A stretch of DNA of 64,000 bases from Vibrio tubiashii (GCF_028551255.1 NZ_CP117029.1:2852001-2916000); one strand, 5' to 3'; positions 38,801 through 47,990 are shown, counted from the stretch's first letter. Numbers and translations are program-made. The notes: generated by a model not told the origin, from the sequence alone.

Positions 38801-39569
38801 TAGAATCTTTAGCCTTGGCCGCTAATCCTAAATGGTTGACGATAACAGGCGTCGCTTGCTCTAGCTTAAAGTCGTGAACATCAAGGCGTACAAGATCAAT
38901 TTGCAGCGGCAAAACGATATTGGGTAGGACAATTTCTGTTGGCGTTGACGCTTGATTCTCTGGCGCAGCAGCTTGCTCATTTTCAGCCGGACTTGCCGCT
39001 AACTTAACCACTGGCGTTTTAAGTTCGGTGGTATTGAGACGCAGGCGATTACCTTGAAATGACGCCCCAGAGGTCAATGAGTCCCACGTTATCTGATTAC
39101 CTAAAATATCCAGCTGAATATCGCTTAGCGCCAATCGACTTAACTTGATAGGAATTGGAGAGGTAACTTTAGCTGACGATGACGCCTCATCTTGCTCTTG
39201 AGCCGGCGACGAACTTGGCGGTAACTCTGGCATAGCGAATGACAAACCATCAATCGCAAGTTCATCAATACAAACACCCGGCTCGGTAAAGCATGTCGCA
39301 TTGACGGCAAGCGTTAGTGACCTTGCCTGGGTATCGACGTGCAAGTTGTCATCTTTAAAAACAACATTGCTAAGGGTAAATCGAGGAAAAATCGCCCCTT
39401 GACTCGATCCAACTTTAAGCTGAGGAACAAACTTCTCCGCCCCCCACAAAACAAGGTTCAAGCCCGGATTGGTAAACAGTAATCCGCCCAGCGCCACCAA
39501 AACGCTGAGGAGTAAAACGAGTAAAGTGAGTGAAAGCCATTTTGACCACTTAATCACAACACGGGTCAT
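35802..39569 (-). CDS. tamB: Translocation and assembly module subunit TamB
   Basis: 1255 residues. One N-terminal membrane helix (about 12-32, LSLTLLVLLLSVLVALGGLLF) anchors a long beta-rich periplasmic body with repeated short strands, and the C-terminal DUF490/TamB domain ends LYVEALSGATNAVDLLYQFEFN-like with a terminal aromatic. It works with TamA to move proteins or lipids to the outer membrane. The start overlaps the tamA stop (ATGA-type). Confidence 0.94.
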   Translation of the reverse strand: MTRVVIKWSKWLSLTLLVLLLSVLVALGGLLFTNPGLNLVLWGAEKFVPQLKVGSSQGAIFPRFTLSNVVFKDDNLHVDTQARSLTLAVNATCFTEPGVCIDELAIDGLSFAMPELPPSSSPAQEQDEASSSAKVTSPIPIKLSRLALSDIQLDILGNQITWDSLTSGASFQGNRLRLNTTELKTPVVKLAASPAENEQAAAPENQASTPTEIVLPNIVLPLQIDLVRLDVHDFKLEQATPVIVNHLGLAAKAKDSRVVVKTLELDMPQVTAQLKTDIDLQGDYPIDLQLDATIKEEMAAGQTLSLKAGGSVAKLQLSAQLSGLAKAFLTGELQPLKPELPFDLSLIQGDLQWPLKGKGDYFASIDKLRVQGSLKGYNLNLDTALKGSQLPDLSLSLQGKGDLSHIQLSQVDIATLGGTISGDVMADWQAPINWAANLTLAHIQPGLQWPEAEGDISGQVSTSGSLTEQGGWQVDVPKLDIDGVLREYPLNIAGSVSAADVAGNNELSVKTPQLVLSHGPNSIKASGELDKQWRMDLELNLPDLIKSIPDLKGRVVGDVALRGDLKAPDVGLNLVAKGVDWQQQAQIAKLSVKGNITPLPTPSGQLALKVNQAKYQDKVIDDVSLNFTGSQQKHQLNLDVNSNIVSTSLALTGSLTDKPELVWQGNLERMRLSSQQGEWRLNQPTALGFEMATEQVSVAAHCWLQADSSLCLEKDIKVGQSGEAALALSQFDFEQVKTFIPQATQLQGQADANVWAKWGDSQPPQVKAKIELAKGEVVQKLEQPLELGWESATLTAQLADNKLSAEWLLDVTDNGDVSGNATIPDVLSDDKQIDGRLKLTTFNLDFLAPLVGEFSKLKSNITTDLAISGPAMQPKVNGQFVVDDILLKGEISPVEVDSGRLTINFAGYDATLAASIHTPDGKLELAGDADWQDLNDWSTNVRVFAEELLVNVPPMVKIKVQPDMTISASPKLARIDGTIALPWGRVVVEELPPSAISVSKDQVILNDQLQPVDKKNQVPFTVQSNINIKIGDDFKLSAFGLEGELVGNLNVAQRDKGPFVTGEVNIVDGSYRSFGQDLLIKEGKVLMNGPVDQPYLQITAIRNPDNTKDDVTAGVKVTGPVSEPTVTIFSEPAMAQANALSYLLRGQDIDGETGGNAMTTTLIGLSLAKSGRVVGEIGEAFGVQDLQVDTAGSGNDSQVTVSGYILPGLKVKYGVGIFESVGEFTVRYRLMQDLYVEALSGATNAVDLLYQFEFN

Positions 39570-41281
39570 AGCTCAGGTCCTAAAGTAAAGTGGATTTTGA
39601 ATTCGTCGCCTTTGTTCGCATCAAGCCCCCAAGCAAAATCAAGACGAATCGGGCCGACAGGGGAAGCCCAGCGCACACCAACACCCGTACCACGTTTAAT
39701 ATCTGGCTTATCATTAAACGCATCACCGACATCGTAAAAAGCCGCACCCCACCAATCACCATACACGCGATATTGATACTCGATGGAGCTAGTCAGCATA
39801 TATTTGGCACCGGTTAATTTATCGTCGGAGTCTTTGGGCGAGATAGACTCATAACCATAACCACGCAGATTGTTATCACCACCCACAAAGAAACGTAATG
39901 ATGGCGAGAGCTTACTAAACTCTTCAGAAAAGTTGGCGCCACCGTTAAGTTTGAAGATACCGCGGTGGTTTTGCCCTGCACTACGGATCCACGTTGTCGC
40001 ACCAATCAAACGAGTTACTCTAGTTTCTGACAGCGCATTAGGATCGCCATACTCTAACGTAAAGCTCTGTCGATCACCCCAAGTAGGCATCGCGCCGCCT
40101 CGGACTCGGCTACGAGAAAAGGTTATCCCTGGTAACATAAACTGAGCCCTATCCTCTTGGTTACCTTGGGTGTAGTTCTCTAGCAAGTAACGAACATACA
40201 AGGTGCGGTGCCAACCGTTATCGAGCACCCAGTGCCTTTCTAGCGCTAAGTTGGATTCCAAACTTTCTGTATCACGCTGGTTGACGTTTTTCATGCCATA
40301 TTGGATGCGATAGTACTCATTGAGTGCGTCTTCGAGTGGAATTCGGTAACCAGCAGTAATGGTTTGTTCAGGCTTTGAAATAGACAAACTACTATCAAAA
40401 CTGTGACCGCGACTATTCACCCAAGGTTTCTTCCATTTGAGTGAACCTCTAACGCCAACATCCGTTGCATAACCGATACCGGTTTCAAGTTTATTTCTTG
40501 CTTGTGGCGCGAGGGAGACTTTCATCGGTAACTCGCGCCCTTCACCTATTTTACTCAGGTCTGGCTCGACAAAGACAGATGAAAACCAGTCGGTATTAGA
40601 GAGGTTCTGGTTGTATTCGCCAACTTGAGACGCCTGATAAGGGTCATTGGCCTGATACGGCGACAAAGACGCGACCCTATCTTGATCAATTTGGCTGCCT
40701 GTTATGGTATTGGCACCAAAGTGGTAACGCATCCCGCTGTCATAATGAAGATGGATAAAGGCTTGGTTGAGATCGGGAGCAACCTCCAATCGACTCACGG
40801 TAAAGTCCCCTTCAAAGTAGCCCTTTTGCAAAGCGAGGTTGCGAATCGAAGATTTCAAAGTGTCATACAAACTATGATTGAGTCGATCGCCCTGTTTTAA
40901 GCCACTATTTTCAACCAGTGCGGTGAACTGAGGGTCACTTTTCGCTTCACCTTCAATTTTAATGTCGATCTGCTGCAATATAACCGCAGGTCCAGGATTC
41001 ACATTGACGATCAACTCTAATTCATCTGGTGTGACAGTAAAATCAATCTCCGGGTGGTAGTAACCTAAGGCGTTAAGCGCTTCGGTGATATTTTTCTCTA
41101 CTCGCGCTTGGAAACGTAAACTGGTTTTATACTCAGTTTCAGGAATAGATGATAAGTAGGCTTCAACATTATCATTCAGCTCACCCTCTAGCCCTTCTAT
41201 CGAGAGATCAACACTTTGTGCCCATACCGAAGGGGCAAAGGAAACAAGTGCGATTAGAACTGGTAAAGGTTTGCTGATCAT
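39566..41281 (-). CDS. tamA: Translocation and assembly module subunit TamA (Omp85)
   Basis: 571 residues with a signal peptide (about 1-21, ending VWA), three POTRA domains (about 24-260) and a 16-stranded barrel. The Omp85 lid motif FFVGGDNNLRGYGY is near residue 470, followed by GVGVRWASPVGPIRLDFAWG. The chain ends FTLGPEL. It forms the outer-membrane part of the Tam complex. It overlaps tamB and is divergent from msrA. Confidence 0.95.
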   Translation of the reverse strand: MISKPLPVLIALVSFAPSVWAQSVDLSIEGLEGELNDNVEAYLSSIPETEYKTSLRFQARVEKNITEALNALGYYHPEIDFTVTPDELELIVNVNPGPAVILQQIDIKIEGEAKSDPQFTALVENSGLKQGDRLNHSLYDTLKSSIRNLALQKGYFEGDFTVSRLEVAPDLNQAFIHLHYDSGMRYHFGANTITGSQIDQDRVASLSPYQANDPYQASQVGEYNQNLSNTDWFSSVFVEPDLSKIGEGRELPMKVSLAPQARNKLETGIGYATDVGVRGSLKWKKPWVNSRGHSFDSSLSISKPEQTITAGYRIPLEDALNEYYRIQYGMKNVNQRDTESLESNLALERHWVLDNGWHRTLYVRYLLENYTQGNQEDRAQFMLPGITFSRSRVRGGAMPTWGDRQSFTLEYGDPNALSETRVTRLIGATTWIRSAGQNHRGIFKLNGGANFSEEFSKLSPSLRFFVGGDNNLRGYGYESISPKDSDDKLTGAKYMLTSSIEYQYRVYGDWWGAAFYDVGDAFNDKPDIKRGTGVGVRWASPVGPIRLDFAWGLDANKGDEFKIHFTLGPEL

Positions 41282-41398
41282 GCTTAATTATCTGTCTACA
41301 TCAAGTAAGGGAATAATACCGCCACTAAAATAATAAGTCTGTACGAAAACAGTTAATTAGGCGGTCTATATAAAAAATACTCCAACAAGGAAATCACG

Positions 41399-42025
41399 AT
41401 GCTCGACAAACAAACCATGATTACCGCCCAACAAGCTCTCCCAGGACGAGAGACGCCACTTGCACTCGATGACACTCATTTCGTCAATCAAACCAGTTTG
41501 ACTGCAGAACCCGCACAAGGTTGCGAGAAAATTCTGCTTGGAATGGGCTGCTTTTGGGGAGCCGAGCGCCTATTCTGGCAACTTGATGGGGTGGTAAGCA
41601 CCTCAGTTGGCTACGCAGGAGGTTATACGCCTAACCCAACCTATGAAGAGGTATGCAGCGGACAAACTGGCCACACAGAGATTGTACGAGTCGTTTTCGA
41701 TCCAAGTATCATTAGCCTAGAGCAACTCTTGCAGGCATTTTGGGAAAAGCACGATCCGACTCAGGGTATGAGACAAGGCAATGACCGCGGAACTCAATAC
41801 CGCTCGGCCATCTATGTATACAGCGACGAGCAATACCAAGCAGCACTAGCATCTAAGCAGGCCTATCAAGCGCTACTCGGTGACGGTAATGGCGCCATCA
41901 CCACAGAGATTTTACCCGCAGGTAAATACTACTACGCCGAGAACTACCACCAGCAATACCTCGCTAAAAACCCTAACGGCTACTGTGGCCTGGGGGGAAC
42001 GGGGGTGTGTTTTCCACCTCAATAA
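41399..42025 (+). CDS. msrA: Peptide methionine sulfoxide reductase MsrA
   Basis: 208 residues. The catalytic Cys51 is in [13 protein letters not shown], and resolving Cys196 and Cys204 are in [10 protein letters not shown], matching the E. coli arrangement. It reduces methionine-S-sulfoxide in proteins. A good ribosome site (AAGGAAA) precedes the ATG. A hairpin follows. Confidence 0.97.
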   Translation: MLDKQTMITAQQALPGRETPLALDDTHFVNQTSLTAEPAQGCEKILLGMGCFWGAERLFWQLDGVVSTSVGYAGGYTPNPTYEEVCSGQTGHTEIVRVVFDPSIISLEQLLQAFWEKHDPTQGMRQGNDRGTQYRSAIYVYSDEQYQAALASKQAYQALLGDGNGAITTEILPAGKYYYAENYHQQYLAKNPNGYCGLGGTGVCFPPQ

Positions 42026-42045
42026 CCTATAAAACATAGGTAAAC

Positions 42046-42072
42046 AAAAAGTCGCCAAATAGGCGACTTTTT
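42046..42072. terminator. Bidirectional terminator between msrA and ytfK
   Basis: AAAAAGTCGCC and GGCGACTTTTT pair as an 11-bp stem with a loop of about 5 bases, suitable for both convergent genes. Confidence 0.9.
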
Positions 42073-42105
42073 AGAAACTCGATTGTTGAGACCAAATACT
42101 AAGAT

Positions 42106-42306
42106 TTAGACTGGCAATAAAGCAATCGCCTGGTTGATCTCTTTATAGGTGGTTAGTTTTTGTGGGTCTTTTACATCTGGCAGTAACACTTTTCCGTTGT
42201 CGAAAGTAAACTTGCCAACCCCTGAGATAACAAACTGTCCTTTAAACAAAGTTTTAACAAAACGTGCAACTTGACGAGGACGATAAATAGTAAATTCACG
42301 CAGCAT
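42106..42306 (-). CDS. ytfK: DUF1107 protein YtfK
   Basis: 66 residues. The protein aligns with E. coli YtfK along its length (YRPRQVARFVKTLFKG against YNPLQVAKYVKILFRG; VGKFTFDNGKVLLPDVKD against VGAFEFDKGKILIPKVKD). E. coli YtfK binds SpoT and promotes (p)ppGpp build-up during phosphate or fatty-acid starvation. Position between msrA and ytfJ matches E. coli, although ytfL is absent here. Confidence 0.88.
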   Translation of the reverse strand: MLREFTIYRPRQVARFVKTLFKGQFVISGVGKFTFDNGKVLLPDVKDPQKLTTYKEINQAIALLPV

Positions 42307-42513
42307 AACGACTCCAATATCCTTTTGTGATGCAATTCGAACTGATTGCTTGGTTCTATTCCTTAGAACTCGTAGGTATTATACCGGATGCGTATTTGAT
42401 GTATAGCATTTTGTTAACAATGTGACATCAGACCAGTGTTATCTGAGAGAGTTTTCTCCGCTTCTTAAAATTGGGTATATACTTTTTGCGCACATTCAAA
42501 AGGAAATAACATA

Positions 42514-43065
42514 ATGAAAAATAAAACCCTTCTAACTCTGGCAATCGCGTGCTCTCCAGCTTTCGCTTTTGCTCACAACATCACTGTCGGGCAAGCCGTG
42601 CCTGAGGTGGCGGTAGCAAGCCACGGTGAAATCGTACTGCAAGGCGACAAAACGGCCTTCCAAGCTTGGGCAACGACTGATATGCAAGGTAAAGTCCGCG
42701 TCATTCAAGCCATTGCTGGACGCAGCAGTTCAAAAGAGCTCAATGCGCCGTTAATGGCAGCGATCACCGAAGCGAAGTTCCCAGAGCAAAGCTATCAAAC
42801 CACATCGATCATCAACCAAGATGATGCAATTTGGGGAACGGGATCATTTGTAAAATCTTCGGCGGAAGACAGCAAGAAAGAGTTCCCTTGGTCTTCAATG
42901 GTGCTGGATGAGGACGGGACGGTAGCCAGCGCTTGGCAACTGACTGAAGAGTCATCTGCCATCATAGTGCAGGATAAACAAGGTAAAGTACTGTTTGTAA
43001 AAGAAGGCGCGCTAGATGAAAGCGAGATTCAACAAGTACTTACACTAGTCAAAGAAAACCTTTAA
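42514..43065 (+). CDS. ytfJ: YtfJ family periplasmic protein
   Basis: 183 residues with a signal peptide (about 1-20, ending FAFA) and a thioredoxin-like fold pattern without a CxxC (DMQGKVRVIQAIAGRSSSKELN; STAFLV replaced by WGTGSFVKSSAEDSK; VQDKQGKVLFVKEG). Members are secreted and their role is unknown. It is in conserved order with ytfK and msrA. Confidence 0.88.
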   Translation: MKNKTLLTLAIACSPAFAFAHNITVGQAVPEVAVASHGEIVLQGDKTAFQAWATTDMQGKVRVIQAIAGRSSSKELNAPLMAAITEAKFPEQSYQTTSIINQDDAIWGTGSFVKSSAEDSKKEFPWSSMVLDEDGTVASAWQLTEESSAIIVQDKQGKVLFVKEGALDESEIQQVLTLVKENL

Positions 43066-43094
43066 ACCCAGTTTGGTTTACTTCCCCCAGAAGT

Positions 43095-43119
43095 GGAGTT
43101 GTTATAGTATAACAACTCC
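43095..43119 (+). promoter_or_regulatory. Zur box upstream of the zinc operon
   Basis: A perfect 25-bp palindrome: GGAGTTGTTATA, one central G, TATAACAACTCC. Its core TTGTTATA-N-TATAACAA matches the gammaproteobacterial Zur operator (consensus core TGTTATANTATAACA), 23 bases before the first gene. Zinc-bound Zur would block transcription, so the operon should be induced by zinc shortage. Confidence 0.9.
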
Positions 43120-43142
43120 GCTTTCTTTATTGTGCTTTCATC

Positions 43143-43433
43143 GTGCTTCAAAATCGCTTTCTTCTCCAACGCATTTCAGCGCTTGCATTTTTGGCAATCG
43201 CCCTTGTGCTATGGCTAAATTTTGCGTTTATTGATCATCAGTACGATCTTTCTTCTGCGCATCACAAAGAGCACCACTGCCAACTGTTTGCTAGTGGACT
43301 GCATGGTGCTACTCCTGCGCCCCTTGTCATCGCTCCACCAATAGTCAGTGAATATTTTGCTCCACTAGCGGCCTATCACTATACCGAGGCATTGAGTTTT
43401 GCCTACCTGCCGCGTTCACCGCCACTGTCCTGA
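43143..43433 (+). CDS. DUF2607-type small protein, first gene of the zinc operon
   Basis: 96 residues starting with GTG (VLQNRFLL). A hydrophobic helix lies at about 9-28 (RISALAFLAIALVLWLNFAF), followed by a His/Cys-rich motif HHKEHHCQLF, then a Pro-rich tail. The helix suggests a signal or anchor and the His/Cys cluster suggests metal binding. It lies directly after the Zur box and 82 bases before the ZrgA-like gene. The GTG start is not backed by a strong ribosome site. Confidence 0.7.
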   Translation: MLQNRFLLQRISALAFLAIALVLWLNFAFIDHQYDLSSAHHKEHHCQLFASGLHGATPAPLVIAPPIVSEYFAPLAAYHYTEALSFAYLPRSPPLS

Positions 43434-43515
43434 TATTGATTCATCATTTGCAATAAATCGTATTCACATTGGGTGGATAGCACAGCATTACTCAAATTTA
43501 AAATCAGGACTTAAA

Positions 43516-44268
<753 letters not shown>

Positions 44269-44325
44269 TAGATAAAGCGGCTTAGCCATGCTGAGCCGCT
44301 CCTCTCTCACGATTGGAAACAAATA

Positions 44326-45033
44326 ATGGATACTAAATGCCATCGACCAGTGGTTGAGCTCAATCAAGTCCAATTTACTTGGCCAGGTAATGAGTCTACC
44401 ACACTAGAGATCCCCTCTCTAACGATTCAACAGGGCGAACACCTATTCATTAAAGGACCTAGTGGATGTGGTAAATCAACGCTGCTTGGCTTACTCACAG
44501 GGATAAACACCGCAACTTCCGGACAAGTGGCTGTACTAGGCGAAAACCTGACGCAAATGTCGGGTAGTCGACGAGACAAATTTCGCGCCAACCATATCGG
44601 TTATATCTTCCAGCAGTTTAACTTGCTACCTTATTTAAGCGTGATTGAAAACGTCACCTTGCCTTGTCAATTTTCCTCGTTACGTCGCCAACAAGTCGAC
44701 GGAGACTTAGTGGCGAATGCTCGACAATTATTAGCGAAGCTACGTTTACCTTCGGCCTTGCTTGATAAGCCAGTGATCGAGTTAAGTATCGGTCAGCAGC
44801 AACGTGTGGCTGCCGCTCGCGCTCTAATCGGAAAACCTAAAATCATCATTGCGGACGAACCTACTTCATCACTTGATTATGACAACCGAACCGCCTTTAT
44901 CGAACTGTTACTTGACCAAGTGAACCAAGCGGACTCAACGCTACTTTTTGTCAGTCATGACCCGACATTAGAGCCCTTGTTTGATCGCACCATCAATCTT
45001 CAGCAACTCAACCAAGCGGGAGGTAACCTATGA
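44326..45033 (+). CDS. Zinc-system ABC transporter ATP-binding protein (LolD/MacB-like)
   Basis: 235 residues. Walker A GPSGCGKST near residue 44, Q-loop in FQQFNLLPY near 97, signature LSIGQQQRVAAARAL near 148-162 (Ile in place of the first Gly of LSGGQ), Walker B KIIIADEPTSSLD. It resembles LolD/MacB-type ATPases. It sits between the ZrgA-like gene and the FtsX-like permease and overlaps the latter by 4 bases. By comparison with V. cholerae, it probably powers the zinc system (zrgB-like). Confidence 0.85.
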   Translation: MDTKCHRPVVELNQVQFTWPGNESTTLEIPSLTIQQGEHLFIKGPSGCGKSTLLGLLTGINTATSGQVAVLGENLTQMSGSRRDKFRANHIGYIFQQFNLLPYLSVIENVTLPCQFSSLRRQQVDGDLVANARQLLAKLRLPSALLDKPVIELSIGQQQRVAAARALIGKPKIIIADEPTSSLDYDNRTAFIELLLDQVNQADSTLLFVSHDPTLEPLFDRTINLQQLNQAGGNL

Positions 45034-46289
45034 CAGCCACACTTACCTTAGCTTGGAAAAGTGTTCGTAACCGTAAGGTAACCGCGATACTGACTATTCT
45101 GACGGTCGCCATTTCCGTCGTTTTGCTGCTTGGTGTCGAACGAATTCGCACACAGGCTAAAGAGAGTTTCGCCAATACGATTTCAGGCACAGACTTGATT
45201 GTTGGTGGCCGTTCTGGCCAAGTGAATCTGTTGCTTTATTCGGTATTTCGCATCGGTAATGCCACCAACAATATTGATTGGAAAAGTTACCAAGAATTTA
45301 GCCAGCATCGCGCAGTCAAGTGGGCAATACCCATTTCACTAGGCGACTCCCACAAAGGCTTTCGAGTCATGGGGACCAATCAGAGCTACTTTGAGCATTA
45401 TCGTTATGGTCAGAAGCAAAATCTCGCGTTTAGCCAAGGCAAACCTTTTGAAGGACTTTTTGACGCTGTGATTGGTGCTGAGGTCGCACGCTCTTTGGAT
45501 TACACCATAGGCAGCGAAATGATCATTGCCCATGGCATCAGTGATGTGGGCTTTAGCCGTCATGACAACACCCCATTTAGAGTGGTTGGCATCTTGGCTC
45601 CAACAGGGACCCCCGTCGATAAAACCGTGCACGTTTCATTGGAAGCGATTGAAGCAATTCACGTGGGCTGGGAGTCAGGCGCAAACTTAGGTAACAACCC
45701 AAGCGCAGAACAATTGGAAGCGATGAACTTCCAGCCCAAGCAGATCACCGCTATGTTGCTTGGCTTAAAGTCTAAGATTCAAACATTCGCCTTGCAGAGA
45801 CAGATCAATACTTACCCTAAAGAGCCGCTCAGTGCGATTCTCCCCGGGGTCGCCCTCCACGAACTCTGGGGCATGATGTCCGTAGCAGAACAAGCACTTA
45901 TGGCTATATCCGTCTTTGTTGTGATAGCAGGTCTGTTAGGTATGCTGTCTAGCCTGCTCACTAGTTTGCAAGAACGTCGCCGTGAAATGGCGATTCTTCG
46001 CGCGATGGGTGCAAGACCTAGGCATGTCTTTAGCTTACTGATTCTTGAAGCCAGTGTGCTGACTTTTATTGGCTTATTTGTCGGTATCGTCGGACTCTAT
46101 GCGATGCTCTCTATTGCAGCTCCAATAATTCAACAGAGTTATGGCATTAACTTACAGATGAGCGCTTTATCCCACTATGAGTGGATACTGTTGGCGGCAG
46201 TACAACTGGCAGGTACTATTATCGGCTTTATTCCCGCATTTAGAGCATATCGCCAATCGCTCAGCGACGGTATGACAATAAGAGTTTAG
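45030..46289 (+). CDS. FtsX/MacB-type ABC permease of the zinc system
   Basis: 419 residues. An N-terminal helix (about 17-37) is followed by a long periplasmic MacB-PCD domain (about 40-285) and three helices near 290-315, 340-365 and 387-410, the layout of FtsX/LolC-type proteins. This kind is not the classical substrate-channel fold of ZnuB, so it could extract metal from a carrier or move ligand-bound zinc rather than import in the usual way. It overlaps the ATPase gene (ATGA). Confidence 0.85.
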   Translation: MTATLTLAWKSVRNRKVTAILTILTVAISVVLLLGVERIRTQAKESFANTISGTDLIVGGRSGQVNLLLYSVFRIGNATNNIDWKSYQEFSQHRAVKWAIPISLGDSHKGFRVMGTNQSYFEHYRYGQKQNLAFSQGKPFEGLFDAVIGAEVARSLDYTIGSEMIIAHGISDVGFSRHDNTPFRVVGILAPTGTPVDKTVHVSLEAIEAIHVGWESGANLGNNPSAEQLEAMNFQPKQITAMLLGLKSKIQTFALQRQINTYPKEPLSAILPGVALHELWGMMSVAEQALMAISVFVVIAGLLGMLSSLLTSLQERRREMAILRAMGARPRHVFSLLILEASVLTFIGLFVGIVGLYAMLSIAAPIIQQSYGINLQMSALSHYEWILLAAVQLAGTIIGFIPAFRAYRQSLSDGMTIRV

Positions 46290-46292
46290 ATT

Positions 46293-46790
46293 ATGAAAAG
46301 ACTACTCATGATACTGATGACTGTGATGACCTTAGGTCTCGCAAGCGTCAGTAGTCACGCAGAAGATACACTTACCTTAGAATGGATTGATCTCATCCCA
46401 GAAAGTGAGCGCAACCAGTTTGATTCTTATGGTATGCCTGCCATCGATCACTCCGGCGGTAGCATGGAACAATCCATGGTCGGTAGTGTAAGACAGGAGC
46501 TAAACGGCAGTAAGGTAAAGATCCCGGGCTTTGTTATTCCTCTTGAAGGGGATGCAAATATGGTGACGGAATTTCTGCTCGTCCCGTATTTCGGGGCATG
46601 TATTCACGTGCCACCACCACCACCAAACCAAATTATCTACGTTAACTTCCCTAAAGGCGCACCGGTGCAGCAGCTTTGGGATGTGGTTTACGTGATAGGA
46701 ACGTTAAAAACAGAAACGGTTAGCCATGAATTGGCGCAAACAGGATACGTCATACAAGGCACAGAGATCGCCGAGTACGATGACTACTAA
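46293..46790 (+). CDS. DUF3299 exported protein, last gene of the zinc operon
   Basis: 165 residues. A signal peptide covers about 1-23 (MILMTVMTLGLASVSSHA), and the DUF3299 core contains VKIPGFVIPLEG, YFGACIHVPPPPPNQIIYV and the C-terminal acidic tail ending EYDDY. It begins 3 bases after the permease. Function is unknown; its single Cys beside His and Pro-rich sequence could bind metal. Its place behind the Zur box ties it to zinc. Confidence 0.82.
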   Translation: MKRLLMILMTVMTLGLASVSSHAEDTLTLEWIDLIPESERNQFDSYGMPAIDHSGGSMEQSMVGSVRQELNGSKVKIPGFVIPLEGDANMVTEFLLVPYFGACIHVPPPPPNQIIYVNFPKGAPVQQLWDVVYVIGTLKTETVSHELAQTGYVIQGTEIAEYDDY

Positions 46791-46826
46791 TTGTTAAAAA
46801 ATTAAGCAGCCTGTTAATTGCCAATA

Positions 46827-46931
46827 TTAGGACAAATAGCTAGAGAGATAGCTTAGTACACCTAGGTAAACTAGTAACAGTAGGGCAATTGACAGGTGCT
46901 TTTTCAGTTTATTCTCATTGAAATACTTCAT
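46827..46931 (-). CDS. Candidate 34-residue single-helix membrane protein
   Basis: ATG at 46931 to TAA at 46827 on the minus strand: a polar start (MKYFNENKLKKH) then a helix of about 20 hydrophobic residues (LSIALLLLVYLGVLSYLSSY). GAGGGG precedes the ATG by 3 bases. An 8-bp dyad (GATAACAA-N10-TTGTTATC) lies at 46950-46975 in the probable leader or promoter. The positive side would face the cytoplasm. I do not recognise the family. It could be a chance frame; the ribosome site and clear helix argue for a real small gene. Confidence 0.5.
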   Translation of the reverse strand: MKYFNENKLKKHLSIALLLLVYLGVLSYLSSYLS

Positions 46932-46949
46932 AAGCCCCTCAAAATTAAC

Positions 46950-46975
46950 GATAACAATTTTAACAACTTGTTATC
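46950..46975. promoter_or_regulatory. Inverted repeat upstream of the small membrane ORF
   Basis: GATAACAA and TTGTTATC are perfect 8-bp arms 10 bases apart, 19 bases before the ATG of the 34-codon frame. It is either a repressor site or an RNA hairpin; the sequence does not decide. Confidence 0.45.
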
Positions 46976-47054
46976 ATTTATGGTAGCGATATTTTTATAA
47001 ACTGGCTCACAGTCTTTTTCTGGCAGGCTTACGCGTTCCGAGGTACAGTTAATA

Positions 47055-47066
47055 CTTAACGTTAAG
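47055..47066. promoter_or_regulatory. 12-bp perfect palindrome upstream of the TIGR03899-type gene
   Basis: CTTAACGTTAAG lies 23 bases before the ATG at 47090. The position suits an operator, but 12-bp palindromes in A/T-rich DNA also arise by chance. Confidence 0.35.
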
Positions 47067-47089
47067 CATCTGATGGCTAAGGAAATAGC

Positions 47090-47986
47090 ATGTCTGAGAC
47101 GAGCAAGCCGGTGATCATTGAGCACCAATCGGAACAAACTAACCGACACGAAAAAAAGTCGAGTTACATCAAAGACAGCGCCAGTCGCGTGCTTAACATT
47201 GCCCAAACCTATGGTTTAGATGCCCTGCTGCAGAGTGATAAACCTGAAAAAAGTATGCTTGAGCGTGCTTTGATTCGCGAACGTAAGCGCAAAGAGCTAA
47301 GGCAGAAAAATCTCGAACAAATTCTTAAGCTTGCTCATATCTCATGTAAAGATGAAACCGCAGGTGATCCTGACCAAGATTGGCTGTACCGCTTTTTCGA
47401 TATGGCGCAAGAAGTCCACAATCACTCCATGCAGCGCCTATGGGCTCAGGTGTTAAAACGTGAAGTAACCAACCCCGGTTCAACGTCAATGAAAGCGTTG
47501 AAAGTCCTGCAAGACATGACGCCAAAAGAAGCGCAAATCCTCCAACGTGCCGCTGCACTTGCCTGTAGTTTTGGCGGTGATAACAGCCGCAAGTTACTTG
47601 TCGGTTATCGCGCCCAAGGCGGCATTTTCAGTTTTGGTAAGCGCAATATCACCGGCAATATCAACGTCGGTAACTTCCAACTGCCCTACTCTAGTCTGCT
47701 TGTGTTATTTGAACTCGGTTTAATGCACGGCACAGAACTCGAATCGGGTGAAATTGAGCTCGACTCTCCACTTCCGTTAACCTACCAAGGCAAAAAGCTG
47801 TCACTTCAAGCCCATAGCAAGGGCGTACGCTTGCTTTACTATCGTTTCAGCCCAACTGGTAATGAGCTATGTAAATTGCTTGGCAACAAACCCAACATGC
47901 AATACTACGATCAAATGGTTGCCCTACTGAGCCAGAAATTTACTGCCAGCACAGATGCTCAGCCAAGTGTGGATACGACGGTTTAG
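47090..47986 (+). CDS. TIGR03899-type conserved protein, function unknown
   Basis: 298 residues, soluble, no signal peptide. The charged N-terminal third looks helical (LIRERKRKELRQKNLEQIL), followed by DQDWLYRFFDMAQEVHNHSMQRLWAQVLKRE and a C-terminal part with LYYRFSPTGNELCKLLG. This matches a family found in Vibrio and Shewanella (TIGR03899) and echoes DUF2806. No catalytic motif is evident. It is followed within 5 bases by a short repeat array. Assignment to the family is from memory of its blocks. Confidence 0.72.
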   Translation: MSETSKPVIIEHQSEQTNRHEKKSSYIKDSASRVLNIAQTYGLDALLQSDKPEKSMLERALIRERKRKELRQKNLEQILKLAHISCKDETAGDPDQDWLYRFFDMAQEVHNHSMQRLWAQVLKREVTNPGSTSMKALKVLQDMTPKEAQILQRAAALACSFGGDNSRKLLVGYRAQGGIFSFGKRNITGNINVGNFQLPYSSLLVLFELGLMHGTELESGEIELDSPLPLTYQGKKLSLQAHSKGVRLLYYRFSPTGNELCKLLGNKPNMQYYDQMVALLSQKFTASTDAQPSVDTTV

Positions 47987-47990
47987 GGGA

